A DNA stretch of 64,000 nucleotides from Micromonospora sp. LH3U1 (GCF_028475105.1 NZ_CP116936.1:4649501-4713500); one strand, 5' to 3'; shown: positions 35,905-45,388, counted from the first letter of the stretch. Numbers and translations are program-made. Notes: generated by a model from the letters alone, not told the origin.

Positions 35905-36521
35905 CCCGTCGGCGACGGACCGCTTGTAGCGGCACCCTGGGGCTTCTTGCCATCGTCTACGGCCTCACCGTCGCTGGCGAGCAGTCGTGGCAGAAACCGA
36001 CCGCCCTGCTCTGCCTGCTGGCTGGTGCCGTACTCCTGGTCGTGTTCTGGGCCGTGGAGAAGCGCGTAAAGGAGCCGTTGGTTCCGTTCAGTGTCCTGAC
36101 ACGTCGCTCCGTCGGGTGGGGCAACTTCGCCGGCCTGATCGCCTTCGTCACCGAGACGTCGCTGGCGTTCCTCCTGGTTGCCACCCTTATCGCCGGCGTG
36201 GCCAACCTGGTCGCCATCGTCGGCTTCATGGTCACCGTGACCCCTGGCGTGCCGGACCAGGAACAAGGGCTCGCGACTGGACTGGCGACGATGAGCCAGC
36301 AGGTCGGCATCACCATGGATATCCCCATCATGTCGGCGATCGTCACCGCCACGGTCCACGCCGATGCAGGTCAGCCTTCGACCGGCATCCTGACCGGGCT
36401 CACCGCAGCGACCGGTGTGAACGCGGTCCTCTGCCACCTCACCGCGTTCCTCGCGCACACCTTCCTGCGCAAGCCGGGTACCTCCAACTACACGATCGAG
36501 CTTGCCGAGGTCGTCGCGTGA
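35905..36521 (+). pseudogene. MFS drug transporter remnant (DHA2-like), truncated and internally deleted
   Basis: The frame encodes late segments of a 14-helix MFS transporter: LGLLAIVYGLTVAGE, LLCLLAGAVLLVVFWAVEKR, EPLVPFSVLTRRSVGWGN, then a jump to a late-helix region containing QEQGLATGLATMSQQVG. The N-terminal half is absent: the frame opens at a TGA at 35901. Several helices appear to be missing between AFLLVATL and GVANLVAI. No start codon with a ribosome site is found before 36042. It is probably a decayed neighbour of the TetR gene. A short functional protein from 36042 is unlikely, given the missing helices. Confidence 0.75.
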
Positions 36522-36602
36522 GGTGGGAGAGTTCGTCGATGGTGTCCCGTCTCACCATGATCTCGCTCGCCAGGTCACCGCAGCCCCCCGGTACCCTTGA
36601 TC

Positions 36603-36619
36603 GGGTACAGACTGTACCC
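36603..36619. promoter_or_regulatory. 17-base palindrome upstream of the acyl-CoA oxidase-like gene
   Basis: GGGTACAGACTGTACCC has perfect 8-bp arms around a single central base, and ends 26 bases before the gene start. A partial GGTACCC copy precedes it at about 36589. The size and place fit a repressor operator, for example of the TetR family. No regulator gene adjoins it. Confidence 0.7.
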
Positions 36620-36645
36620 ATATGTCCGCTAGCCGAGGGGTGACC

Positions 36646-38637
36646 ATGCACGATCACGCGTCCGGCCACATCGACCTCGCTCGCCTGCGGGAAGTGCTCG
36701 ACGGACCGTGGGCCGAGGTCCGCAACGCGCACCGGGAGCACCTCGACGCGCGCTTCCTCCCGGTGTACGGCGAGACCGGTGACCAGGCACGTGCGCGGAT
36801 CTCCCGGCTGCTCACGGAACTCCCCGTCGAACTGGGGATCGCGTCGGCCTTCCCCACCGAGTACGGCGGCAGCTCCGACATCGGCGGGTCGATCATCGCC
36901 AGCGAGATGCTGGCGCAGGTCGACCTGTCGCTGATGGTCAAGGCGGGCGTGCAGTGGGGCCTGTTCGGCGGCGCCGTCCAAGCCCTCGGCACCCGGCGAC
37001 ACCACGACGCCTATCTGCGGGACATCATCTCGGGCTCGATCTTCGGCTGCTTCGCGATGACCGAGACCGGCCACGGCTCCGACGTCCAGCAACTGCGCAC
37101 CACCTGCACGTACGACCCGCAGACGCAGACCTTCGACCTGCACACCCCGCACGAGGCGGCACGCAAGGACTACATCGGCAACGCCGCCCGGGACGGACGC
37201 ATGGCGGTCGTCTTCGCGCAGCTGATCACCGACGGGCGACGACACGGCGTACACGCGTGGCTGGTCCCGATCCGCGACGCGCAGGGCAACCCGCTGCCCG
37301 GCGTGACCATCGGCGACGCCGGACCCAAGGCTGGCCTGCTCGGCGTGGACAACGGACGGCTCAGCTTCGACCACGTGCAGGTGCCCCGCGACATGCTGCT
37401 GGACCGTTACGGTCAGGTCGCCGAGGACGGCACGTACTCCAGTCCGATCGAGAACGACTCGAAGCGCTTCTTCACCATGCTCGGCACCCTGGTCCGCGGT
37501 CGGGTGAGCGTGGGCGGCGCCGCGTCTGCGGCCACCAAGTCGGCACTGACCATCGCGGTGCGCTACGGCGACATCCGCCGCCAGTTCGACACACCCGATG
37601 CGGACCGGGAGGTGCTGATCAACGACTACCTGGCCCACCAGCGCAAGCTGCTTCCAGCGCTGGCCACCACGTACGCGCTGCACTTCGCCCAGACCGAGCT
37701 GGTCACCGCGCTGAATGAGGTGCAGGGCGGCGACGGGCCGGTCGACGAGCACCGGCAGCGGGAGCTGGAGTCCCGGGCCGCCGGTCTCAAGGCCGCGCAG
37801 ACCTGGCACGCGACCCGCACCATCCAGATGTGCCGCGAGGCGTGCGGCGGCGCCGGCTACCTGGCGGAAAACCGGCTACCCAGTCTCAAGGCCGACACCG
37901 ACGTCTTCACCACGTTCGAGGGCGACAACACGGTGCTGCTGCAGCTGGTGGCCAAGGGGCTGCTCACCGGCTACCGCGACGAGTTCGGCTCGTTGGACGG
38001 CTGGGGGCGCGCCTCTTTCGTCGCCGAGCAGGTCCGCGAAATGATGCTTGAGCGCACTGCCGCGCGGTCGGTCATCGAACGGCTGATCGGCGCCGTGCCC
38101 GGCCGCGACGAGGAGGTCGCCGTCACCGACCGCGGCTGGCAGCTGAAGGTGTTCGAGGACCGCGAGCGGCATCTCCTCGACGGCGCGGTCCGTCGCCTTC
38201 GCAACGGCGCGGCCACCAAGAAGGACCATCCCTTCGACATCTTCAACGACGTTCAGGACCACGTCCTGGCCGTCGCCGCCGCGCACATCGACCGGGTCAC
38301 CCTGGAGGCGTTCGTCGCTGGCATCGAGGGCACCGCAGACCCGGCGGTCCAGGCGCTTTTCTCCCGCGTCTGTGACCTGTACGCGCTCAGCGTCATCGAG
38401 GCGAACAAGGGGTGGTTCCTGGAGCACGGTCGGCTCACGCCGGCCCGCTCGAAGGCGATCACCGGCGTGGTGAACGGATTGCTCAAAGAGCTGCGCCCGC
38501 ACATGCGAACGCTCGTGGACGGTTTCGCCATCCCGGACACGTGGCTGCACTGCGCCATCCTGCGCGAGGAACCCGGCAGGCAGGAAACCATGTCCGCCCA
38601 TGACGCCGCCAATGGTCCGCAGGCAGTCCCGGCGTAG
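36646..38637 (+). CDS. Acyl-CoA oxidase/dehydrogenase-family flavoprotein
   Basis: This protein is about 663 residues, longer than ordinary acyl-CoA dehydrogenases (about 380) and matching acyl-CoA oxidase-type proteins. The flavin-binding region has FAMTETGHGSDVQQL near residue 137, KDYIGNA near 175, and QMCREACGGAGYLAENRLPSL near 400 followed by TFEGDNTVLLQL. These are the conserved FAD and catalytic-base regions of the family. The last 200 residues form the extra C-terminal oxidase-like helical domain. ATG 36646 is chosen for the GAGGGG just upstream; ATG 36622 is in frame. It follows a strong palindrome. The substrate is unknown, and no beta-oxidation partners adjoin it. Confidence 0.88.
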   Translation: MHDHASGHIDLARLREVLDGPWAEVRNAHREHLDARFLPVYGETGDQARARISRLLTELPVELGIASAFPTEYGGSSDIGGSIIASEMLAQVDLSLMVKAGVQWGLFGGAVQALGTRRHHDAYLRDIISGSIFGCFAMTETGHGSDVQQLRTTCTYDPQTQTFDLHTPHEAARKDYIGNAARDGRMAVVFAQLITDGRRHGVHAWLVPIRDAQGNPLPGVTIGDAGPKAGLLGVDNGRLSFDHVQVPRDMLLDRYGQVAEDGTYSSPIENDSKRFFTMLGTLVRGRVSVGGAASAATKSALTIAVRYGDIRRQFDTPDADREVLINDYLAHQRKLLPALATTYALHFAQTELVTALNEVQGGDGPVDEHRQRELESRAAGLKAAQTWHATRTIQMCREACGGAGYLAENRLPSLKADTDVFTTFEGDNTVLLQLVAKGLLTGYRDEFGSLDGWGRASFVAEQVREMMLERTAARSVIERLIGAVPGRDEEVAVTDRGWQLKVFEDRERHLLDGAVRRLRNGAATKKDHPFDIFNDVQDHVLAVAAAHIDRVTLEAFVAGIEGTADPAVQALFSRVCDLYALSVIEANKGWFLEHGRLTPARSKAITGVVNGLLKELRPHMRTLVDGFAIPDTWLHCAILREEPGRQETMSAHDAANGPQAVPA

Positions 38638-38648
38638 GCAGGCCGGTT

Positions 38649-40973
38649 TCAGCGGATGTCGGCGGTGGTCCAGCGTGGGGAAGCGTTGGTGACCGGGACG
38701 GTGTCACCGACCAGCGTGGTCGCCGCCTGCGTGTCCCGCTGCACGCTGGTGCCGACCCAGAGTTCGACGTCGCCGGGCTCCACGACGCGGGTGAACGTGC
38801 GGTCGGAGAAGGCCAGGCGGGTGGTGGGGACCGTCAGCTCGACCGTGACGGACCGGCCCGGTTCCAGGTGGACTCGCCGGTAGCCGAGCAGCTGCGCGAC
38901 CGGCCGGGTCACCGAGGCCACCAGGTCGCGACCATAGAGCTGGACCACGTCGTCGCCAGCGACCGCGCCGGTGTTCGTCACCCGCACCGTCACGACTACC
39001 GCACCGTCGGTGGGCACAGTGGTGGGCACGATGAGGTCGCTGTGCGCGAATGTCGTGTAGGACAGTCCGTGGCCGAACGGCGCCACGGGCGTCGCCGGCA
39101 GGTTGGTCACCTCGTTGCCCTCACCAAGGGTGGGGTGCAGGTAGGAGTACGGCTGTGCGCCGGCCGGCCCGGGCAAGGTGACCGGCAGCTTGCCCGACGG
39201 GTTGACCCGCCCGGAGAGCACCCCCGCGATCGCCCCGGCGCCCTCCTCGCCTGGGAAAAACGCCTGCACCACCGCCGCGCAGCGCGAAAGTGCCCAGCCG
39301 ACCGCGTACGGCCGGCCGGTGACCAGCACGAGGACAACCGGTGTGCCGGTTGCCATCACCGCCTCGACCAGCTCGCGCTGGACGCCGGGCAGCTCCAGGT
39401 CGTCCCGGTCGCAGCCTTCGCCGACCGTGCCGCGTCCGAAGAGGCCGGCGTGGTCACCAACGACCAGGACGGCGACATCCGCGGCGGCGGCCGTGTCGAC
39501 AGCCTCGTCGAAGCCGGATCGGTCGTCGGTGTCCACGTCGCAGCCGCGTGCCCAGGTGACGAGATCGCCGCCGAACTCGACCCGCATGGCGTCGAGCACG
39601 GTCGGCACCTCGATACCGGTCTCCACGCCGGGATGCTGGACGAGGACGTGGTTGAGGAACGAGTAGCACCCGAAGAGCGCGCCCTGCCGGTCGGCGTTCG
39701 GACCGATGAGGGCGACCCGTCGCCCCGCCGGCAGCGGCAGCGCGTCCCGGTTGGCGACCAGTACGATCGATTCCTCGGCGAGCCGACGGGCGATCGACCG
39801 GTGCTCGGGCGAGTCGAGGTCGATCGCCTGGGGCGGCTCCTCGGTGAAGGTCGCGTCGAGCAGACCCAGGTCCTGCTTCTGGCGCAGCACCCGCAGCACC
39901 GCGCGGTCGATGAGCGCCTCGTCGAGCTTGCCCGCCCGCACGGACTCCCGCAGGGTCAGATAGGCGTCGCCGGTCGGCAGTTCGACGTCGACACCGGCGG
40001 TCAGCGCCTGTCCGGCCGCCTCCGCGTGATCACTCGCCACGTGGTGCAGCAGGTTCAGGAACGCGACCCCGTAGTAGTCGGCCACGACCGTGCCGTCGAA
40101 GCCCCACTGGTCGCGCAGGACGCCGGTCAGCATCGTCGGGTCGGCGGCGACGGGCACCCCATCGATCTCGGCGTACGAATGCATGACACTGCGTGCGTCG
40201 CCGTCGATGATCGCCATCTCGAACGGGAGGAGCAGCACGTCGGCCAGTTCCCGGCGGCCGACGTGCACCGGGCCGAAGTTGCGCCCGGCGCGCGAGGCGG
40301 AGTAGCCGGCGAAGTGCTTGAGGGTGGCGTGCACCCCCTGCGACTGCAGGCCGCGCACATACGACGTGCCGATGGTGCCGACCAGGTACGGGTCTTCGGA
40401 GATGCACTCGTCCACCCGACCCCACCGTGGGTCACGGATCACGTCGAGCACCGGGGAGAGCCCCTGGTGGATGCCTAGGGCCCGCATCGAGGCGCCGATC
40501 GCCGCGGCCATCTCGGTGACCAGTTCGGGGTCGAACGCGGCACCCCAGGCCAGCGGGGTGGGGAAGGTGGCCGCCTTCCACGCCGACAGCCCGGTGAGGC
40601 ACTCCTCGTGGACGATCGCCGGGATGCCGAGCCGGGTCCCCGTGACCAGGTCTCGCTGGAACTTCCACAACCAGGACGCGCGGGCCGCCGCGTCCAGGGG
40701 ACGGGTGCCATAGGCGCGGGTGAGGTGACCGAGCCCGTGCCGGGAGAAGTCTTCGAGCTTGACGGCGTCGCCAAACTCCCCCTGCAGCGGTGCGACCGCC
40801 TCGCCGTCCTCCTTTTCCCAGAAGCCGACGAGCTGGGCGATCTTCTCCTCGATCGTCATCCGGCCGAGCAGATCGCACAGGCGTGCCGCGCGGTCGTGCC
40901 CATCCGGTCGGCCGTGGTCCGGACCTGCCTGAGCCGGCGCCGGTCCGTCCACCACCGCGTGGACCTCAGTCAT
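38649..40973 (-). CDS. GH3 beta-glucosidase/beta-xylosidase
   Basis: This is a 774-residue glycoside hydrolase family 3 enzyme. The N-terminal barrel has IPAIVHEECLTGL near residue 105, KHFAGYSASRAGRN near 215, and the catalytic nucleophile Asp in GTVVADYYGVAFL near 290. The C-terminal sandwich and fibronectin-like domain (TVTVELTVPTTRLAFSDRTF) complete the layout. No signal peptide is seen, so it should cleave imported oligosaccharides in the cytoplasm. ATG 40973 has AGGAAGG upstream. It is the last gene of the sugar ABC operon, 38 bases after the second permease. Beta-glucoside versus beta-xyloside preference cannot be told by eye. Confidence 0.92.
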   Translation of the reverse strand: MTEVHAVVDGPAPAQAGPDHGRPDGHDRAARLCDLLGRMTIEEKIAQLVGFWEKEDGEAVAPLQGEFGDAVKLEDFSRHGLGHLTRAYGTRPLDAAARASWLWKFQRDLVTGTRLGIPAIVHEECLTGLSAWKAATFPTPLAWGAAFDPELVTEMAAAIGASMRALGIHQGLSPVLDVIRDPRWGRVDECISEDPYLVGTIGTSYVRGLQSQGVHATLKHFAGYSASRAGRNFGPVHVGRRELADVLLLPFEMAIIDGDARSVMHSYAEIDGVPVAADPTMLTGVLRDQWGFDGTVVADYYGVAFLNLLHHVASDHAEAAGQALTAGVDVELPTGDAYLTLRESVRAGKLDEALIDRAVLRVLRQKQDLGLLDATFTEEPPQAIDLDSPEHRSIARRLAEESIVLVANRDALPLPAGRRVALIGPNADRQGALFGCYSFLNHVLVQHPGVETGIEVPTVLDAMRVEFGGDLVTWARGCDVDTDDRSGFDEAVDTAAAADVAVLVVGDHAGLFGRGTVGEGCDRDDLELPGVQRELVEAVMATGTPVVLVLVTGRPYAVGWALSRCAAVVQAFFPGEEGAGAIAGVLSGRVNPSGKLPVTLPGPAGAQPYSYLHPTLGEGNEVTNLPATPVAPFGHGLSYTTFAHSDLIVPTTVPTDGAVVVTVRVTNTGAVAGDDVVQLYGRDLVASVTRPVAQLLGYRRVHLEPGRSVTVELTVPTTRLAFSDRTFTRVVEPGDVELWVGTSVQRDTQAATTLVGDTVPVTNASPRWTTADIR

Positions 40974-41011
40974 GCTGTGCCTTCCTCTGGTTGTACCCGT
41001 ACCGCTGCCGC

Positions 41012-41872
41012 TCAGCCCTTGACCGCACCCTGCAGGCCACCGACGATCTGCTTCTCCGCGAGCGTGAAGAAGAGCAGTGCCGGCAGCATCGCCAGCGAGG
41101 TGAAGGCGAGGACGCCTGCCGTGTCGGTGGTGTACTGGCTGGAGAAGTTCTGCACCCCCAGCGGCAGGGTGTGCAGGTTGACGTCGCTGAGGACGAGCAG
41201 CGGCAGCAGGAACGAGTTCCAACTCGCCACGAACGCCAGGACGCCAACGGTGACGAGCGCGGGCCGCGACAGCGGCATCGCGATGCGCCAAAGGAAACCG
41301 AGCCGACTCGCACCGTCGATGGCGGCAGCGTCCTCCAACTCTTTCGGGATGGCCGACAGGAAGGGACGCAGGATCACGATCGTCAGTGGCAGTGAGAAGG
41401 CGACCTGCGGGAGGATCACCGCGTAGTAGGAGTTGATCAGGTTCAGGTCACGCAGCATGAGGTAGAGCGGCAGGATCGCCGCCCCGGCCGGAAACAGCAG
41501 GCCGAGCGTGAAGAAGGTGTAGAGCCCTTCCCGCCCCCGGAAGGTGTAGCGAGCGAGCACGAACGCGGCGGCCATCCCGAGCACGACGACGGCGAGCGTG
41601 GTGCCGAGGGCGATGATCGCGCTGTTGAACGCCTGCTGCCAGAAGTTGCTCTGGGTCAGCACCCTGGCGTAGTTGTCCCAGACCAACGGGTCGGGCAGGC
41701 CGGCCGGGTCCGCGACGATCTGCGGGGTGGTGCGGAAACCGCCGACGACCACGTAGATGACCGGGGCGATCGACACGGCTGCGACCGCGAGCGCGATCGC
41801 GTAGGTGAGCGGCGTGCCCCAGGAGACCGGACGGCGCCCAGTGGACGGGGAGAGAACGGAATTCGCGACCAT
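41012..41872 (-). CDS. Sugar ABC transporter permease (MalG/CUT1 type)
   Basis: This 286-residue membrane protein has six helices. The EAA loop is recognisable as IPKELEDAAAIDGASRLGFLWRIAMPLSRPAL near residue 190, where the permease contacts its ATPase. ATG 41872 sits three bases before the stop region of the preceding permease, so translation is coupled. It forms the inner-membrane channel with the upstream permease. As is common in actinomycete CUT1 operons, no ATPase is encoded here, and a shared MsiK-type ATPase elsewhere in the genome is expected. Confidence 0.93.
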   Translation of the reverse strand: MVANSVLSPSTGRRPVSWGTPLTYAIALAVAAVSIAPVIYVVVGGFRTTPQIVADPAGLPDPLVWDNYARVLTQSNFWQQAFNSAIIALGTTLAVVVLGMAAAFVLARYTFRGREGLYTFFTLGLLFPAGAAILPLYLMLRDLNLINSYYAVILPQVAFSLPLTIVILRPFLSAIPKELEDAAAIDGASRLGFLWRIAMPLSRPALVTVGVLAFVASWNSFLLPLLVLSDVNLHTLPLGVQNFSSQYTTDTAGVLAFTSLAMLPALLFFTLAEKQIVGGLQGAVKG

Positions 41873-41874
41873 CG

Positions 41875-42873
41875 TCACTTCGCCCTTCCGGTGATGGCGC
41901 CCTCGATGTCGCGTCGGAGCAGGAACCGCTGGAACAGCAGCGCCGCCACGAAGGAGATGACGAACAGGATCACTGCCACAGCGTTGCCGTAGCCCCACAA
42001 CCGGGCGAAGAACCCGTTGTCCACCATGTAGGTCGCCATGGTGGCCGATGCGCCGAGCGACCGCACCGCGGGCACCGAGGTCACCCAGATCATGTCGAAG
42101 ACCTGCAGTGAGCCGATCACGGACAGGAACATCCAGATTCGGATCGTCGGGCCGAGCAGCGGGATCGTGATGTGCCGTTGGATCTGCCACCAGCTCGCGC
42201 CGTCGATGGCGGCCGCCTCTGTCAGCTCGTCGGGCACGTTGGACAGCCCGGCGAGTAGCAGGATGATGGCAAAGCCGACGTACTTCCAGGTGAGGACGGC
42301 CAGCAGGGTCCAGATGACCACATCCAGGTCCGCGAGCCAGGGTTGCACCAGACCGCCCAGTCCCAGTGACCGCAGCAGCGCGTCGACCGTGCCGTCGCCG
42401 GTCAGGAGCAGCTTCCACATGATGCCGACGGTGACCTCGGCGAGCACGTACGGCACGAACACCAGCAGGCGGAACACGGCGCGACCACGGAAGCGACGGT
42501 TGAGCAGCAGGGCGATGCCCAGGGCGATCGGGCCCTGGATCAGCAGCGACCCGAACACGATGATGGCGTTGTTGCGCAACGCGTCGAGGAAGATCGGATC
42601 CTGGAAGGCGAGGGTGTAGTTCCTCAGACCGACGAACTCGGTGGGAGGTCCGACACCGCGCCACCGGAACAGGCTGTAGTAGACCGCGAAGCCCATCGGC
42701 ACCAGCACGAACATCACGTAGATGGCGACGGCCGGCGTGGTGAGCCCGACAATCTCGTACCACTTGCGGCGGGTCTCGGCTCGACGGGCGGACGCGCGCT
42801 CGGCCGTTTGGGAGCCCGCCGGCGACGCGGAAGCGCCGCCGGCGGGCATACGGATCTGGTTGGCGGAGGTCAC
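41875..42873 (-). CDS. Sugar ABC transporter permease (MalF/CUT1 type)
   Basis: This 332-residue permease has an Ala/Ser-rich cytoplasmic N-terminus of about 40 residues and then six helices starting at LTTPAVAIYVMFVLVPMGFAVYY. The EAA loop is VPDELTEAAAIDGASWWQIQRHITIPLLGPT near residue 215. It overlaps the stop of the substrate-binding lipoprotein gene by four bases (ATGA-type coupling). It works with the next permease and the lipoprotein to import an oligosaccharide, probably the substrate of the GH3 enzyme at the end of the operon. Confidence 0.93.
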   Translation of the reverse strand: MTSANQIRMPAGGASASPAGSQTAERASARRAETRRKWYEIVGLTTPAVAIYVMFVLVPMGFAVYYSLFRWRGVGPPTEFVGLRNYTLAFQDPIFLDALRNNAIIVFGSLLIQGPIALGIALLLNRRFRGRAVFRLLVFVPYVLAEVTVGIMWKLLLTGDGTVDALLRSLGLGGLVQPWLADLDVVIWTLLAVLTWKYVGFAIILLLAGLSNVPDELTEAAAIDGASWWQIQRHITIPLLGPTIRIWMFLSVIGSLQVFDMIWVTSVPAVRSLGASATMATYMVDNGFFARLWGYGNAVAVILFVISFVAALLFQRFLLRRDIEGAITGRAK

Positions 42874-44177
42874 TTGCTTGCGGCCGCCTTCATCGCCGAG
42901 ACGACCTTCTCAGGCGTCCCGTTGCCGGCGAAGATGGCAACGATCGCGTCGTTCATCGCGTTGCCGACGGTGCTGCCGTAAGCCGTGTCCAGCCAGAGCT
43001 GGACGTAGCTCGCCCCGGAGGTGGCCTCCAGGATGGACTTCAGTGCGGGGTCTTTCACACCGGCGTCCGCGCCCTTGGCGACAGGCAGGCCGGTGCCGGT
43101 CTCGGCGTAGCCCTTCTGCACCTCGGGACTCACGATGTACTTGAGGAACTCGACGCACTCGGCCGGGGCATTCTTGGAACAGGAGAACCCGTCGCCACCG
43201 CCGAGGGCCGCCTTGGGGTCACCCGGGGAACCGGAGATTGCCGGCACCGGGAACCAGCCGAGGAACGTCGCGAGCTTCGCCGTGTCCGTGGCGACGGTGT
43301 CCAGCGTGCCGCGGTTCCAGTCACCCATGAGTTCCATCGCGGCCTTGCCGTTGGCGAGCATGCCGTTGGCGCTGGTCGGGTCGTTCTGGCCCGGCGTGGC
43401 GATGAAGTTGGGCTGGAACGGCTTGGTGTCGATGAAAGCCTTCAGGTCCTGGCCAGCCTTCACAAAGCACGGATCGTCGAAGACCCTGTCCGTGGACGCC
43501 TTCTTCAGGGTGTCGACCGAGCAGGCGCGCAGCGCGAGGTTGTACCACCAGTGCGCGGCCGGCCACTTGTCACCGGCGCCCACGGCGATCGGGACGACGT
43601 TGATCGCCTTGAGCTTGGTGACCGCGGCGTTGAGCTCCTCGAAGGTGGCCGGCGGAGCCGCGATGCCCGCCCTGGCGAACATTTCCTTGTTGTACCAGAT
43701 GCCCTCGATGCCCATCCGGAACGGCAGACCGTACTGCTTGCCGTTCACCTGCCAGATCTCCGCGGCGCTGCCGATGTTGGCGACCTCGGTCTTGACCTGG
43801 CCGGTGATCTCCTTGAGGTAGTCGGCCTCCACCTGCTCGCGCATCTCGCCGCCGCCCCAGGCCTGGAAGATGTCCGGCGGGTCGTTGCTCAGCAGCGCGG
43901 CGGGGAGCCGGGTGCGCTGGAGCTGGTTGGTCTCGATCGCCTCGATCTCGATCTTGACGGTGGGGTGGAGCGCGGAGAAGTCCTTGGCGACCTTCTCCCA
44001 GTAGGTCTTGCCGGGCCCGTCCTGTGATCCGTTGTGCCACCAGGTCAGGGTCACCGGGTTCTTGTACAGCTCGCTCTGAGGGGACGCCTCGTCGCCGCCG
44101 CTGTTGCACCCGGCGACAACGAGAACACTTGTCATTAGCAGTGCCAGCACGGCACACGCACGGCGCTTCGTCGCCAT
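42870..44177 (-). CDS. Sugar ABC transporter substrate-binding lipoprotein
   Basis: This 435-residue extracellular solute-binding protein (family 1) has a lipoprotein signal peptide: basic MATKRR, a hydrophobic stretch, then the lipobox VVAGC with Cys24 as the lipidation site. The mature part has LTWWHNGSQDGPGKTYWEKVAKDFSA near the start and GKAAMELMGDWNRG near residue 290, as expected of CUT1 binding proteins. It is the first gene of the operon and faces the LacI regulator across a gap that contains a palindrome. The ligand is most likely a beta-linked oligosaccharide, judged from the GH3 gene. Confidence 0.93.
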   Translation of the reverse strand: MATKRRACAVLALLMTSVLVVAGCNSGGDEASPQSELYKNPVTLTWWHNGSQDGPGKTYWEKVAKDFSALHPTVKIEIEAIETNQLQRTRLPAALLSNDPPDIFQAWGGGEMREQVEADYLKEITGQVKTEVANIGSAAEIWQVNGKQYGLPFRMGIEGIWYNKEMFARAGIAAPPATFEELNAAVTKLKAINVVPIAVGAGDKWPAAHWWYNLALRACSVDTLKKASTDRVFDDPCFVKAGQDLKAFIDTKPFQPNFIATPGQNDPTSANGMLANGKAAMELMGDWNRGTLDTVATDTAKLATFLGWFPVPAISGSPGDPKAALGGGDGFSCSKNAPAECVEFLKYIVSPEVQKGYAETGTGLPVAKGADAGVKDPALKSILEATSGASYVQLWLDTAYGSTVGNAMNDAIVAIFAGNGTPEKVVSAMKAAASK

Positions 44178-44257
44178 CGATGTCTCCTCGACTAGTCAGT
44201 CGCGGTACTCGGCCTGCGGCGAAGTTTTACAGTCACGTAACTTGATGTCAATCGGTA

Positions 44258-44273
44258 TCGATAACGTTTTCGA
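44258..44273. promoter_or_regulatory. LacI-type operator
   Basis: TCGATAACGTTTTCGA is a near-perfect palindrome centred on AACGTT, with one mismatched pair. It lies in the gap between the sugar operon start (44177) and the LacI gene, and the A/T-flanked CG centre is typical of LacI-family operators. The placement also argues that the lacI start is downstream of it. Confidence 0.65.
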
Positions 44274-44340
44274 ACCGCTCGTGACGCGGCCCGGCCGCGG
44301 CCCTATCATCATCGGCGTGGTGTTCCAGCAGCGCGTCAAG

Positions 44341-45321
44341 ATGTCGGATGTCGCACGTGCGGCCGGCGTCTCGGTCGCGACCGTGTCGAAGGTCGTCAAT
44401 GGCCGGTACGGCGTGGCCCAGGCAACCGTGGAGCGCGTCCAGCAGGTCATCCGCGAGCTCGGCTACGAGGCGAGCCTGGGAGCGCAGAGCCTGCGCAGCC
44501 ACCGCACCAACGTGCTCGGAATCCTGGTCGCCGAGTTCGAGCCGTTCTCGACCGAGCTGCTCAAGGGGGCGTCCCAGGAGGTCGCGGGCAGCGGATACCA
44601 GCTGCTGGCCTACTGCAGCGGCGACGGCGAGGGCGCCGCCGTGGGGTGGGAGCGGCGCTCGCTCGCCCGCCTCTCCGGCACTCTCATCGACGGGGCCGTG
44701 ATCGTCACGCCAACCGTGGTCGAGACCGAGCACAGCTTCCACGTCGTGGCCGTCGACCCACACACCGGGCCGTCCGACCTGCCCACCGTCGATTCGGACA
44801 ACTTCGCCGGCGCCGTGCTGGCGACCAACTATCTGCTGTCCCTCGGCCACCGGCGGATCGGGCACATCAGTGGACGCGCCGACCTGAAGTCGGCGCGGCT
44901 GCGCGAGGCCGGCTTCCGCAAGGCGATGGCCGACGCCGCCGTACCGGTGGACGAGCAGCTCGTCCGCGTCGGCGGGTTCCGGATCGAGAGCGCCGCCAGC
45001 ACGGCCGCGGAGCTTCTCGCCCTCCCCGAGCGGCCGAGCGCGATCTTCGCGGGTAACGACCTCTCGGCGATATCCACGATGGATGTGGCCCGCGACATGG
45101 GCCTCTCGGTGCCCGACGACCTGTCGGTGATCGGCTTCGACAACGTACCGGAGTCGGCGCTGGTGGATCCGCCGCTGACGACCATCATGCAGCCGCTGCA
45201 GCAGATGGGCGCCGAGGCATTGCGCCTGCTCATCGACCTGATCGACGGCGTCGAACGCGACACCCACATCCGGTTGCCCACCGAGCTTGTCATCCGTTCT
45301 TCCTGCCGCCCACACCACTGA
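44341..45321 (+). CDS. LacI-family transcriptional regulator
   Basis: This 326-residue repressor begins with the LacI helix-turn-helix (DVARAAGVSVATVSKVVNG at residues 3-21), followed by the hinge region and a periplasmic-binding-protein-like ligand domain (TNVLGILVAEFEPF, IDGAVIVTP, GHRRIGHISG, AIFAGNDLSAIS, VIGFDNVPES). It should sense the sugar imported by the divergent operon and repress it in its absence. ATG 44341 is used because it directly precedes the DNA-binding domain. GTG codons at 44317-44322 and an ATG at 44248 are in frame, but the last would place coding sequence over the operator. No start has a good ribosome site. Confidence 0.9.
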   Translation: MSDVARAAGVSVATVSKVVNGRYGVAQATVERVQQVIRELGYEASLGAQSLRSHRTNVLGILVAEFEPFSTELLKGASQEVAGSGYQLLAYCSGDGEGAAVGWERRSLARLSGTLIDGAVIVTPTVVETEHSFHVVAVDPHTGPSDLPTVDSDNFAGAVLATNYLLSLGHRRIGHISGRADLKSARLREAGFRKAMADAAVPVDEQLVRVGGFRIESAASTAAELLALPERPSAIFAGNDLSAISTMDVARDMGLSVPDDLSVIGFDNVPESALVDPPLTTIMQPLQQMGAEALRLLIDLIDGVERDTHIRLPTELVIRSSCRPHH

Positions 45322-45368
45322 TGCCCCCACCCGGACAACCGCACGATCCGCGACGCCTCCCCGCTGCC

Positions 45369-45388
45369 GCGCAGCCCGCGGGCTGCGC
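45369..45388 (+). terminator. Palindromic hairpin after the LacI gene
   Basis: GCGCAGCCCGCGGGCTGCGC is a perfect palindrome 48 bases past the LacI stop. It can form a stable hairpin with a very small loop, and no T-run follows. The rest of 45322-45589 shows no gene. Confidence 0.5.

Noticed and set aside
40974..41291. 106-residue N-terminal extension of the GH3 gene
   Set aside because: It lies over the permease gene in another frame, and ATG 40973 has a strong ribosome site and begins the normal GH3 N-terminus.
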